DNA of 64,000 nt from assembly GCF_017355855.1 (NCBI RefSeq), contig NZ_JAFEWD010000005.1, positions 186,001-250,000 on the forward strand, written 5' to 3'. Shown in pieces: positions 1 through 6,979 of this stretch. The position numbers were made by a program, and so were the translations under genes. This stretch comes from Pedobacter sp. SYSU D00535. GTDB lineage: Bacteria; Bacteroidota; Bacteroidia; Sphingobacteriales; Sphingobacteriaceae. Within the stretch, counting starts at the first letter, position 1. The number at the start of each line of letters is the position of its first letter. Below the pieces are notes generated by a model that saw only the letters and a list, made by a program, of their open reading frames with translations, did no database searches and had not been told where the DNA came from.

Positions 1-219
1 GCGAATGCAGCTAAACGTTTACGTAACCGCTACCAGGCAAAAACTACACGTAACGCAATAAAGAAATTACGTAGCACTACTTCAAAGGCGGAAGCAACTC
101 CACTTTTAACTAAAGTTGTATCTATGCTTGATCGCTTGGCTAAGAAGAATGTAATCCACAAAAATAAAGCGTCTAACAATAAATCTAAATTGACTAGATT
201 CGTTAACGGTTTACAATAA
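1..219 (+). CDS. rpsT: 30S ribosomal protein S20, 3' part
   Basis: The window opens inside this gene; 72 C-terminal codons are present, ending in TAA at 217-219. S20 is a primary 16S rRNA-binding protein of the small ribosomal subunit. The visible protein is very basic, starts with the typical [20 protein letters not shown] stretch and ends with [10 protein letters not shown], with the helical, lysine/arginine-rich composition and the [21 protein letters not shown] core of the family. The start codon lies before base 1. A good intrinsic terminator follows directly, so the gene is probably transcribed alone. Confidence 0.93.
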   Translation, partial: ANAAKRLRNRYQAKTTRNAIKKLRSTTSKAEATPLLTKVVSMLDRLAKKNVIHKNKASNNKSKLTRFVNGLQ

Positions 220-243
220 GATATTTTACTATTAGTAGGAGAG

Positions 244-275
244 GGATTCTTTTGGAGTCCCTTTTTTGTTTTTAT
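244..275 (+). terminator. Intrinsic terminator of rpsT
   Basis: A stem GGGATTC (245-251) pairs with GAGTCCC (257-263), with one G-U pair and a five-base loop, and is followed by a run of six T, a G and five more T. It lies 25 bases after the rpsT stop codon. Confidence 0.8.
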
Positions 276-297
276 AAAGGTTTTCATAGCTTTAAGT

Positions 298-999
298 ATG
301 GAAACCTACAACCACCAAAAAATCACAATTAAATCCTGGGCCGAGGAGGATCGGCCGCGGGAAAAGCTGCTTTCCCAGGGCAGAAGAAGTTTATCAGACG
401 CGGAGCTTATTGCCATATTAATTGGTTCAGGCAATCGTGAAGAAACAGCAGTGGAGTTAAGCCGGCGAATTTTATATTCTTTTGATAACGATCTGGATAA
501 ACTTGGACGCTTGTCTGTTAACGAGCTTTCCAAATTTAAAGGGATAGGAGAGGCAAAGGCGATTACAATTATGGCAGCTCTTGAGCTGGGCAGAAGGAGG
601 CGGGAAAGCGAAAAGCCTCAATTATCAAAAATTACAGGCAGCCGGGATATCTATCAGCTTCTGAACCGCTACTTTTCAGATCTCAATCACGAAGAGTTTT
701 GGATTCTGCTCCTGAACCGGGCCAACGGTGTCCTATCTCGTCACCTCATTAGCAAAGGAGGGCAGTCGGGGACTATTGCCGATCCCAAAATTATCTTCAA
801 GTCAGCGCTCGAGAATAATGCGGCATCCATCATTCTTGCTCATAATCACCCTTCCGGGAATTTGAAGCCGAGTCAGGCGGATATATCACTTACCAGAAAG
901 TTAAGAGAGGCCGGGAGTTTTCTCGACATCGCGGTGCTCGATCATTTGATCTTCACCAATAGCTCCTATTTCAGCTTCGCGGATGAAGGGCTTTTGTAA
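298..999 (+). CDS. radC: RadC family JAB/MPN-domain protein
   Basis: 233 residues, the normal length of RadC. The N-terminal half (about 1-100) carries the helix-hairpin-helix-like UPF0758 region (LSDAELIAILIGSG, then LSKFKGIGEAKAITIMAALELGRR). The C-terminal half is the JAB/MPN metal-binding domain with the conserved LAHNHPSGNLKPSQADISLT segment, whose two His, Ser and Asp form the JAMM zinc site. Despite the name, a role in DNA repair is not established for the family. Transcribed alone between the rpsT terminator and the pheT promoter. The start ATG gives the usual N-terminus (SWAEEDRPREKLLSQG). Confidence 0.93.
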   Translation: METYNHQKITIKSWAEEDRPREKLLSQGRRSLSDAELIAILIGSGNREETAVELSRRILYSFDNDLDKLGRLSVNELSKFKGIGEAKAITIMAALELGRRRRESEKPQLSKITGSRDIYQLLNRYFSDLNHEEFWILLLNRANGVLSRHLISKGGQSGTIADPKIIFKSALENNAASIILAHNHPSGNLKPSQADISLTRKLREAGSFLDIAVLDHLIFTNSSYFSFADEGLL

Positions 1000-1089
1000 T
1001 TGCTGTCCGGAACGCCTGTCTTATCAGTGTCGCTTTCCCATTAGGCGGCAAAGTATAAACTGTCAACTGTAAACTATTGGCCTTTTTCC

Positions 1090-1097
1090 TATCTTTG
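1090..1097 (+). promoter_or_regulatory. Possible -7 element upstream of pheT
   Basis: TATCTTTG matches the Bacteroidota -7 consensus TAnnTTTG exactly and lies 22 bases before the pheT start codon. No TTTG or TTG stands at the expected 19-20 nt further upstream, so the assignment rests on the -7 element alone. Confidence 0.4.
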
Positions 1098-1119
1098 CCG
1101 CTCATTAGTTTGAACACGA

Positions 1120-3519
1120 ATGAAAATATCATATAACTGGCTAACTCAGTTCATAAATACAGATAAAACACCTGAGGAAATCTCGCAAATATTAACGGAC
1201 ATTGGTCTGGAAGTGGAGAGCCTGGAGCAGGTGCAGACTATTCCCGGCGGACTAGAGGGCTTAGTTATCGGGTACGTGAAGGACTGCGTTCAGCATCCCA
1301 ATGCAGACAGATTAAGAGTTACAAAAGTAGATGTAGGCGCAGGTGAGGACTTGCAGGTGGTTTGCGGAGCACCGAATGTGGCCACCGGCCAGAAAGTGAT
1401 TGTGGCTACGGTAGGCACTACGGTACATACTAACTCAGGTGAGCCTTTCAAAATCAATAAGTCCAAAATCAGAGGCGAAGTATCCGAAGGGATGATTTGT
1501 GCAGAGGATGAAATTGGTTTGGGCGAATCTCATGCAGGTATCATGGTGTTGGCTGACGACGCTCCGGTAGGAACTCCTGCAAAAGCATACTTTCAGATAA
1601 AAGACGATTATCTCTTTGAAATCGGGTTAACCCCGAACAGAGCAGATGCAGCTTCTCATTTGGGTGTCGCCAGAGACCTTGCAGCCTACCTGCGAACTTC
1701 TATTACGCTGCCTGATGTTTTCAGCTTCGAGGTGGAAAATCGGGACCTGGAAATTCCTGTTATAGTCGAGAACGAACAGGCTTGTCCGCGATATACTTCT
1801 GTTACCATTTCAGGCGTAGAGGTGAAAGAGTCGCCGGACTGGTTGAAAGATAAGCTGAATGTGATTGGCGTGCGCACCATTAATAATGTGGTGGATGTTA
1901 CCAATTACGTGCTCCACGAGCTGGGACAACCGCTACATGCTTTTGACGCGAACGAAATTGCCGGAGGAAAGGTGCTTGTTAAAAACGTTGCCGAAGGGTC
2001 TTTGTTCACTACACTAGATGAAGTAGAGCGCAAACTTTCGGCGGAAGATTTGATGATTTGCAGCACGGAAGCACCGATGTGCATCGCAGGTGTTTTTGGT
2101 GGTGTTTCATCAGGAGTAAAAGCTTCAACAACAAGCGTGTTTTTGGAGAGCGCCTATTTTAACCCTGTCTCAGTTCGTAAAACCTCCAAACGGCACGGTT
2201 TAAAAACGGATGCTTCTTTTCGTTTTGAGAGAGGAACAGATCCGGAGATTACGGTGTTGGCTTTAAAAAGAGCGGCTTTGCTGATAAAAGAGGTAGCTGG
2301 TGGCAATATATCTTCAGATATAGCGGATTTTTATCCATCTCCAATTCCTGCTTTCCGAGTATCGGTAGCTTACGCCAGCGTAAACAGATTAATCGGAGAA
2401 GCTATTCCGGCAGATACGGTGAAAGAGATCGTAACTTCTTTAGGGATAACAATTCTGCAGGAAACTGCGGAGGGGCTGGAGCTGGAAGTGCCAACCTATA
2501 AGGTGGACGTCACTCGGGAAGTAGATGTGATTGAAGAGATTTTAAGGATCTATGGATACAATAATATCGCTATCCCTTCTCAAATTCGCGCCTCCCTCAA
2601 TTTCGCCGTTAAACCGGACAAAGAAGTGGTGATGAATCAGGTGGCCGATATGCTTTCAGCTAATGGCTTTTCCGAAATTTTGTCCAATTCGCTAACGAAA
2701 TCTTCGTACACTGAGAATACAGAAACCGCTGTTAAAATCCTTAACCCTTTGAGCGGGGACTTGGACACGATGCGTCAAAGCATGCTGTTTTCCGGTTTGG
2801 AGGCGATTGCCTATAACCAGAACCGACGCAATCCGGACTTGAAATTGTATGAGTTTGGGAAGGTGTATGAGCAACTGGAGAGCGGGTATAAAGAAAGTCA
2901 ACGCCTCGCGGTTTTTCTAACAGGCCGTAAAGCGGGACAGCAATGGAACCATACAAATGCAACTTCGTCCTTTTATGATTTAAAAGCTGCCGTAGATGCA
3001 ATCGTTCGCCGTTTAAATATCCATGGTCTTAGCCAGGATAGCTTTGATAGCAAGGATTTTCAGCAGGCGCAGCAATATAAAAAAGGGGAGAAAGTCCTGG
3101 TTTACTTCGGTATTGTTGCTAAAACTGTCTTGAAGAAGTTTGATATCGAAAAGGAAGTTTATTACGCTGATTTCGACTGGGATGGAATATTGAAGGCAAT
3201 TAAGAAGAACAAAATCACCTATCAGGAGGTTGCTAAAATCCCTGCAGTCCGTCGGGATTTGTCGATGCTCATTGACAGACAGGTTACCTTCAACCAGTTG
3301 AAGCAACTAGCATTGAAAAGCGAGAAGAATCTCCTGAAAGATGTTAATGTGTTCGACGTGTACGAAGGAGAAAAGCTGGCCGCTGAGAAAAAATCTTACG
3401 CCCTTAGCTTCCTGTTGCAGGATGAAGAGAAAACGCTAACAGACAAGCAGATAGATGCGGTAATGACTAAATTAATTGCTATTTTCGAAAAGGAACTAGG
3501 AGCAGAGGTTAGGAAATAA
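1120..3519 (+). CDS. pheT: Phenylalanine--tRNA ligase beta subunit
   Basis: 799 residues, full length for the bacterial beta subunit, which pairs with PheS in an alpha2-beta2 enzyme that charges tRNA-Phe. Domains in order: a tRNA-binding OB fold (about 40-150, GLVIGYVKDCVQHPNADRLR and VVCGAPNV), the B3/B4 editing region (about 210-385), the B5 domain (about 400-475), the catalytic-like core (about 480-690), and the C-terminal ferredoxin-like anticodon-binding domain (about 705-799, PAVRRDLSMLID). pheS is not adjacent, which is common. The start gives the canonical MKISYNWLTQF. Confidence 0.97.
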   Translation: MKISYNWLTQFINTDKTPEEISQILTDIGLEVESLEQVQTIPGGLEGLVIGYVKDCVQHPNADRLRVTKVDVGAGEDLQVVCGAPNVATGQKVIVATVGTTVHTNSGEPFKINKSKIRGEVSEGMICAEDEIGLGESHAGIMVLADDAPVGTPAKAYFQIKDDYLFEIGLTPNRADAASHLGVARDLAAYLRTSITLPDVFSFEVENRDLEIPVIVENEQACPRYTSVTISGVEVKESPDWLKDKLNVIGVRTINNVVDVTNYVLHELGQPLHAFDANEIAGGKVLVKNVAEGSLFTTLDEVERKLSAEDLMICSTEAPMCIAGVFGGVSSGVKASTTSVFLESAYFNPVSVRKTSKRHGLKTDASFRFERGTDPEITVLALKRAALLIKEVAGGNISSDIADFYPSPIPAFRVSVAYASVNRLIGEAIPADTVKEIVTSLGITILQETAEGLELEVPTYKVDVTREVDVIEEILRIYGYNNIAIPSQIRASLNFAVKPDKEVVMNQVADMLSANGFSEILSNSLTKSSYTENTETAVKILNPLSGDLDTMRQSMLFSGLEAIAYNQNRRNPDLKLYEFGKVYEQLESGYKESQRLAVFLTGRKAGQQWNHTNATSSFYDLKAAVDAIVRRLNIHGLSQDSFDSKDFQQAQQYKKGEKVLVYFGIVAKTVLKKFDIEKEVYYADFDWDGILKAIKKNKITYQEVAKIPAVRRDLSMLIDRQVTFNQLKQLALKSEKNLLKDVNVFDVYEGEKLAAEKKSYALSFLLQDEEKTLTDKQIDAVMTKLIAIFEKELGAEVRK

Positions 3520-3595
3520 TATCGCAACAATTGATTACAAAGGCTGAAAGAACTAGCCTTAATTCATCTAATTAATTTTTGCTTCATTTTAAGAT

Positions 3596-3904
3596 ATGTC
3601 GGTAGCTGGCCAATTAGATAACGTACTGAATAAAACTCGTCAATTGATCGAGTTGTGCAACGCTTTGCAGGAAGAGAACGACTTGTTGAAGCTTGAGAAT
3701 CAGTCGCTACAAGTAGCTTTTGATACCAGCAAATCAAAAATTGCAGACCTTGAAGAAAAATTAAGGGCTTTGAAACTAGCGCGCTCTTTAGAGCAAATAG
3801 CCGTTCCGAAAGATGGTTCGAGTGAAAAAGCACTTGACATGAAGCAAAAAATTAGCGAATTTGTGCGGGAAATAGATAAGTGCATAGTGTTACTGAAAAA
3901 GTAA
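3596..3904 (+). CDS. Small coiled-coil protein upstream of zapA
   Basis: 102 residues, mostly heptad-like: LDNVLNKTRQLIELCNALQE, then ENDLLKLENQSLQVAFDTSK and IADLEEKLRALKLARSLEQI. It has no signal peptide or membrane segment. Its stop lies 23 bases before the chosen zapA start, so the two are probably co-transcribed. A short cytoplasmic coiled-coil protein just before ZapA suggests a division-associated partner, as ZapB is for ZapA in enterobacteria, but that is inference from position and composition, and no ZapB name is given here. Confidence 0.8.
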   Translation: MSVAGQLDNVLNKTRQLIELCNALQEENDLLKLENQSLQVAFDTSKSKIADLEEKLRALKLARSLEQIAVPKDGSSEKALDMKQKISEFVREIDKCIVLLKK

Positions 3905-3927
3905 CACGTTGTGAAACAAAAGCTCAA

Positions 3928-4218
3928 ATGGGAGAAATCTCAATAAAAATAAATATAGCTGACCGCGTTTATCCCCTGAAGGTGAACATGGACGAGGAAG
4001 AGGTGATTCGCAAGGCAGCTAAGCTGATAAATGATCGCATAAAAGAATATCAGGACAATTATGCGGTTAGAGATAAACAAGACCTGCTTTCGATGTGTGT
4101 GTTGCATTACGCCACAGCTACGCTGAAGGCAGAAAAACGAATGGTTGACGAGGATACACAGGTGGCGGATAAAGTTTATCAGTTAGATCAGTTACTAGAG
4201 GGATTTTTTTCGAAATAA
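3928..4218 (+). CDS. zapA: Cell division protein ZapA
   Basis: ZapA binds FtsZ and bundles its filaments at the division septum. With the start at 3928 the protein is 96 residues, normal for the family, and begins MGEISIKINIADRVYPLKVN. An upstream in-frame ATG at 3880 would add 16 residues overlapping the preceding gene and not matching the family, so it was rejected. The N-terminal globular domain contains DEEEVIRKAAKLINDRIKEYQ, and the C-terminal half is the dimerising helix (LLSMCVLHYATATLKAEKRM). A predicted 6S RNA follows, the same order (zapA then ssrS) as in many other bacteria. Confidence 0.9.
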   Translation: MGEISIKINIADRVYPLKVNMDEEEVIRKAAKLINDRIKEYQDNYAVRDKQDLLSMCVLHYATATLKAEKRMVDEDTQVADKVYQLDQLLEGFFSK

Positions 4219-4257
4219 TATATCGTTCTTTATATAAGCTTAGAGCGCTAAAGGTTT

Positions 4258-4430
4258 AACCGCAGTTAACTTTTAGGTTTCACTATTTTATAAAACTTAA
4301 CGCTTCAATATCAGCAGAGTTAAATAAATGCAAATCATCTGGCAACGTCCACCTGATTATGATTAAAACTCAAATCATGTTTGCTGAAGTTTTAAAATAC
4401 ATGGGACCTGAATTTTAACTGCGGTTTTTT
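4258..4430 (+). ncRNA. ssrS: Probable 6S RNA (6S-Flavo type)
   Basis: The 228-base gap between zapA and rny holds a sequence that folds back over about 170 nt. The ends AACCGCAGTTAA (4258-4269) and TTAACTGCGGTT (4415-4426) are perfect 12-bp complements, the second running into a T tract. Inside, AGGT (4275-4278) pairs with ACCT (4406-4409), ATTTTATAAAACTT with AAGTTTTAAAAT, CTTCA and TCAGCA (around 4303-4316) with TGCTGAAG (around 4382-4390), and AATCAT/TGG with CCA/ATGATT forms an apical hairpin. A long rod with unpaired interruptions, this length, an intrinsic terminator made by the closing stem, and the position after zapA fit 6S RNA, which binds the housekeeping RNA polymerase. The family name is inference from structure and context. 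Confidence 0.75.
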
Positions 4431-4446
4431 TATTTAAGAGAAATAT

Positions 4447-6000
4447 ATGGATATAGTACTTTACATTTTTTTAGGATTAGTGATAGGGGTAGCGATTGGG
4501 AGGTACCTGCTGCAACGGGTGCTGAAAAATCAGGAGATCGCTGCTCAAAATAAGGTAAAAAAGATTTTGAAAGACGCGGAAAATAACGCGGAGATCTTAA
4601 AGAAAAACAAACTGCTGGAAGCGAAGGAGAAATTCCTTCAGATGAAAGCCGAGCATGAGCAGGAGGTTAATAACCGGAATAATAGTCTCAATCAGCGCGA
4701 GAACTCTCTGAAACAGAAAGAACAGTCCTTGAATCAGCGGATGGAGAATGTGAACCGGAAAGAACAGGAGCTTGACAATCAACGCAAAAACCTGGAAAAG
4801 CAGCTGGAGCTTACGCAGAAAAAGCAGGAAGAAGTAGAGTCGCTGAAGAACCAGCACATCACACAACTCGAAACTATAGCTGGGCTGTCTGCTGAAGAAG
4901 CTAAAAATCAGCTGGTACATTCCCTAACGGAAGAGGCTAGAAGTAAAGCCATGATCCAGATTAAGGACATTGTAGACGAAGCTAAACTAACCGCTAACAA
5001 AGAGGCTAAAAAAGTCGTAATTCAAACGATCCAGCGTACTGCTACAGAAGCGGCTATCGAGAATACAGTCTCGATCTTCAATATTGAGAATGATGAGATT
5101 AAGGGCCGCGTGATTGGAAGGGAAGGAAGAAATATCCGTGCACTGGAGGCAGCTACAGGGGTCGAAATTATAGTAGACGATACACCTGAGGCGATCATTC
5201 TCTCCGGCTTTGATCCGGTAAGACGCGAAATTGCACGTCTGGCGCTTCACCGCCTTGTTACCGACGGTCGGATCCACCCGGCCCGTATCGAAGAAGTGGT
5301 AGCCAAAACCAAAAAGCAAATTGAAGACGAGATCGTCGAGATTGGTGAACGCACGGTCATTGATTTAGGTATTCACGGACTGCATCCTGAGTTGATTAGA
5401 ATGGTGGGAAGAATGCGTTACCGTTCTTCCTATGGACAAAACTTGCTGCAACACTCGCGGGAGGTAGCTAATTTCTGTGCTACTATGGCTTCAGAACTAG
5501 GCTTAAACGTGAAACTAGCGAAACGTGCAGGATTGCTTCATGATATTGGTAAAGTACCAGATGACAATCCAGAGCTGCCACACGCCATTTTGGGAATGCA
5601 GTTAGCGGAGAAGTATAAAGAACATCCTGAGGTGTGCAACGCAATCGGCGCCCACCACGACGAAATCGAGATGACCTCTTTGATCTCTCCAATAGTGCAG
5701 GCTTGTGACGCCATTTCAGGCGCTCGTCCGGGTGCTCGCCGTGAGGTAGTGGAAAGCTACATCAAGCGGTTGAAGGAACTGGAGGAACTTGCGTTATCGT
5801 ATCCAGGCGTAGAGAAAACTTTTGCTATCCAGGCAGGTCGCGAGCTGCGTGTGGTGGTAGAGAGTGAACGTGTAACCGATGCGCAAGCTGAAATTCTCGC
5901 TACCGATATTTCAAACCGCATACAAACAGAGATGACCTATCCAGGACAAATCAAGGTGACGGTAATAAGAGAAACCCGTTCGGTTTCTTACGCAAAATAG
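4447..6000 (+). CDS. rny: Ribonuclease Y
   Basis: 517 residues, typical length. A single N-terminal membrane helix (about 3-20, [20 protein letters not shown]) anchors the enzyme. A long Glu/Gln/Lys-rich coiled coil follows (about 30-165), then a KH RNA-binding domain (about 205-270, [17 protein letters not shown]) and an HD metal-dependent phosphohydrolase domain (about 330-425) with [12 protein letters not shown] and [13 protein letters not shown] supplying the HD residues. RNase Y is an endonuclease that starts mRNA decay. It is probably transcribed from its own promoter after the 6S RNA terminator. Confidence 0.97.
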   Translation: MDIVLYIFLGLVIGVAIGRYLLQRVLKNQEIAAQNKVKKILKDAENNAEILKKNKLLEAKEKFLQMKAEHEQEVNNRNNSLNQRENSLKQKEQSLNQRMENVNRKEQELDNQRKNLEKQLELTQKKQEEVESLKNQHITQLETIAGLSAEEAKNQLVHSLTEEARSKAMIQIKDIVDEAKLTANKEAKKVVIQTIQRTATEAAIENTVSIFNIENDEIKGRVIGREGRNIRALEAATGVEIIVDDTPEAIILSGFDPVRREIARLALHRLVTDGRIHPARIEEVVAKTKKQIEDEIVEIGERTVIDLGIHGLHPELIRMVGRMRYRSSYGQNLLQHSREVANFCATMASELGLNVKLAKRAGLLHDIGKVPDDNPELPHAILGMQLAEKYKEHPEVCNAIGAHHDEIEMTSLISPIVQACDAISGARPGARREVVESYIKRLKELEELALSYPGVEKTFAIQAGRELRVVVESERVTDAQAEILATDISNRIQTEMTYPGQIKVTVIRETRSVSYAK

Positions 6001-6022
6001 TCTTTTGCCAAAACTCAATATA

Positions 6023-6060
6023 ATCCCTTCCGGATCTATCCGGGAGGGTATTTTTATTTT
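6023..6060 (+). terminator. Intrinsic terminator of rny
   Basis: CCCTTCCGGAT (6025-6035) pairs with ATCCGGGAGGG (6038-6048), followed by TATTTTTATTTT. The T tract ends one base before the ATG of the next gene, so that gene either starts its transcript inside the tract or depends on read-through. Confidence 0.85.
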
Positions 6061-6567
6061 ATGAAGAAGCCCACAGAACTACGAAAAGTCGATCAGCTTT
6101 TCGCGAAATATTCAGAATCGCATCAGAATCCTACCAACAAGGCTATTCATTGGTTTTGCGTTCCGCTTATCGTGTTTAGTCTCCTTGGTCTGGTATGGGC
6201 AATACCCTTTCCTCAGCTTGAGTTCTTAGGAAGGTATAACGGATACGTGAACTGGGCTTCGTTCCTTCTCGCATTTTCGATTTATTATTACTATAAGCTT
6301 TCTCCGGTCTTGTCTTACGGCATGCTCTTAATGGTGTTTGTGTTTTCTGCAGCGATAGTTACCCTGGAGAAGAAACACCGGCTCGAAGGCTGGCCGGAGA
6401 TGTGGCAAGTATGCCTGGTTATATTTATTCTGGCATGGATAGGGCAATTCATCGGGCATAAGGTAGAAGGGAAGAAACCTTCTTTTCTGGACGACCTGAA
6501 ATTTTTATTGATCGGACCAATCTGGCTACTCCATTTCTTGTTTAAGAAGGCAGGCATTCGCTACTAA
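6061..6567 (+). CDS. DUF962 / Mpo1-like membrane protein
   Basis: 168 residues with four predicted membrane helices (about 30-50, 60-80, 85-100, 115-135). It has the DUF962 signature near the N-terminus, ending in NPTNKAIHWFCVPLIVFSLL, with the conserved N and H residues. The yeast member Mpo1 is an iron-dependent dioxygenase acting in 2-hydroxy fatty acid breakdown; the bacterial function is not established, so only the family is named. The ATG directly follows the rny terminator T tract, leaving no room for a ribosome binding site. Confidence 0.85.
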   Translation: MKKPTELRKVDQLFAKYSESHQNPTNKAIHWFCVPLIVFSLLGLVWAIPFPQLEFLGRYNGYVNWASFLLAFSIYYYYKLSPVLSYGMLLMVFVFSAAIVTLEKKHRLEGWPEMWQVCLVIFILAWIGQFIGHKVEGKKPSFLDDLKFLLIGPIWLLHFLFKKAGIRY

Positions 6568-6619
6568 TTCATTTCTTGGCAGCGTATTTGTACAGGTGTA
6601 ATATCTAATAGATTACGCT

Positions 6620-6859
6620 ATGGAAAATAAGAAAAATATAATGGCAGCGATCTTGTCTGCTATCATACCGGGACTTGGACAAATTATAAAAGCTCAATAC
6701 GTAAAAGGTCTGCTGATCATCGTTGTCGGTAGCACAATAGGGTTTATGTTAGCCTTCACAATCATTGTTCCCTTCCTGATATGGGCTTGGAACGTGTACG
6801 ATGCTTACACATCTGACATGGACATTGTCAATACAAAAAGTAAAAGGGTTGGGGTATAA
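6620..6859 (+). CDS. Small TM2-like membrane protein
   Basis: 79 residues with two hydrophobic segments. The first contains AAILSAIIPGLGQIIKAQYV followed by KGLLIIVVGS, the Pro-Gly-x-Gly-Gln turn typical of TM2-like and DUF5683-like small membrane proteins; the second is IGFMLAFTIIVPFLIWAWNV followed by YDAY. The function is unknown. It lies 52 bases after the DUF962 gene on the same strand and may be co-transcribed. A GC-rich imperfect stem followed by six T (about 6843-6876) overlaps its stop codon and could end the transcript. Confidence 0.75.
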   Translation: MENKKNIMAAILSAIIPGLGQIIKAQYVKGLLIIVVGSTIGFMLAFTIIVPFLIWAWNVYDAYTSDMDIVNTKSKRVGV

Positions 6860-6879
6860 CCTCCTCCCTTTTTTGTGTT

Positions 6880-6958
6880 CTTAATATTATCTTAACAAAA
6901 CCCTCACCTATCCTTAATTAACTTCTAACATACACCTAACACTGGGGTAATACTTTTG
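6880..6958 (+). promoter_or_regulatory. PHO-box-like array and -7 element before the TonB receptor gene
   Basis: Six heptamers stand at exact 11-bp intervals: CTTAATA (6880), CTTAACA (6891), CCTCACC (6902), CTTAATT (6913), TCTAACA (6924) and CCTAACA (6935), consensus CYTAACA. A perfect Bacteroidota -7 box, TACTTTTG, follows at 6951-6958, with no -33 TTTG where one is expected. Tandem heptamers on an 11-bp period replacing the upstream promoter element are the known layout of PhoB/PhoP boxes. Assignment to a phosphate-starvation regulator is inference; the spacing is directly visible. Confidence 0.65.
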
Positions 6959-6979
6959 CGATGAACAAATAAAGCAAAA

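Noticed and set aside
30-287. Minus-strand open frame across rpsT
   Set aside because: It lies opposite a clear ribosomal protein gene and its terminator, and its protein has no sensible composition.
1045-1080. Repeated AACTGT motif (AACTGTCAACTGTAAACT) before pheT
   Set aside because: Short and AT-rich, without spacing or recurrence elsewhere that would suggest a regulator site.
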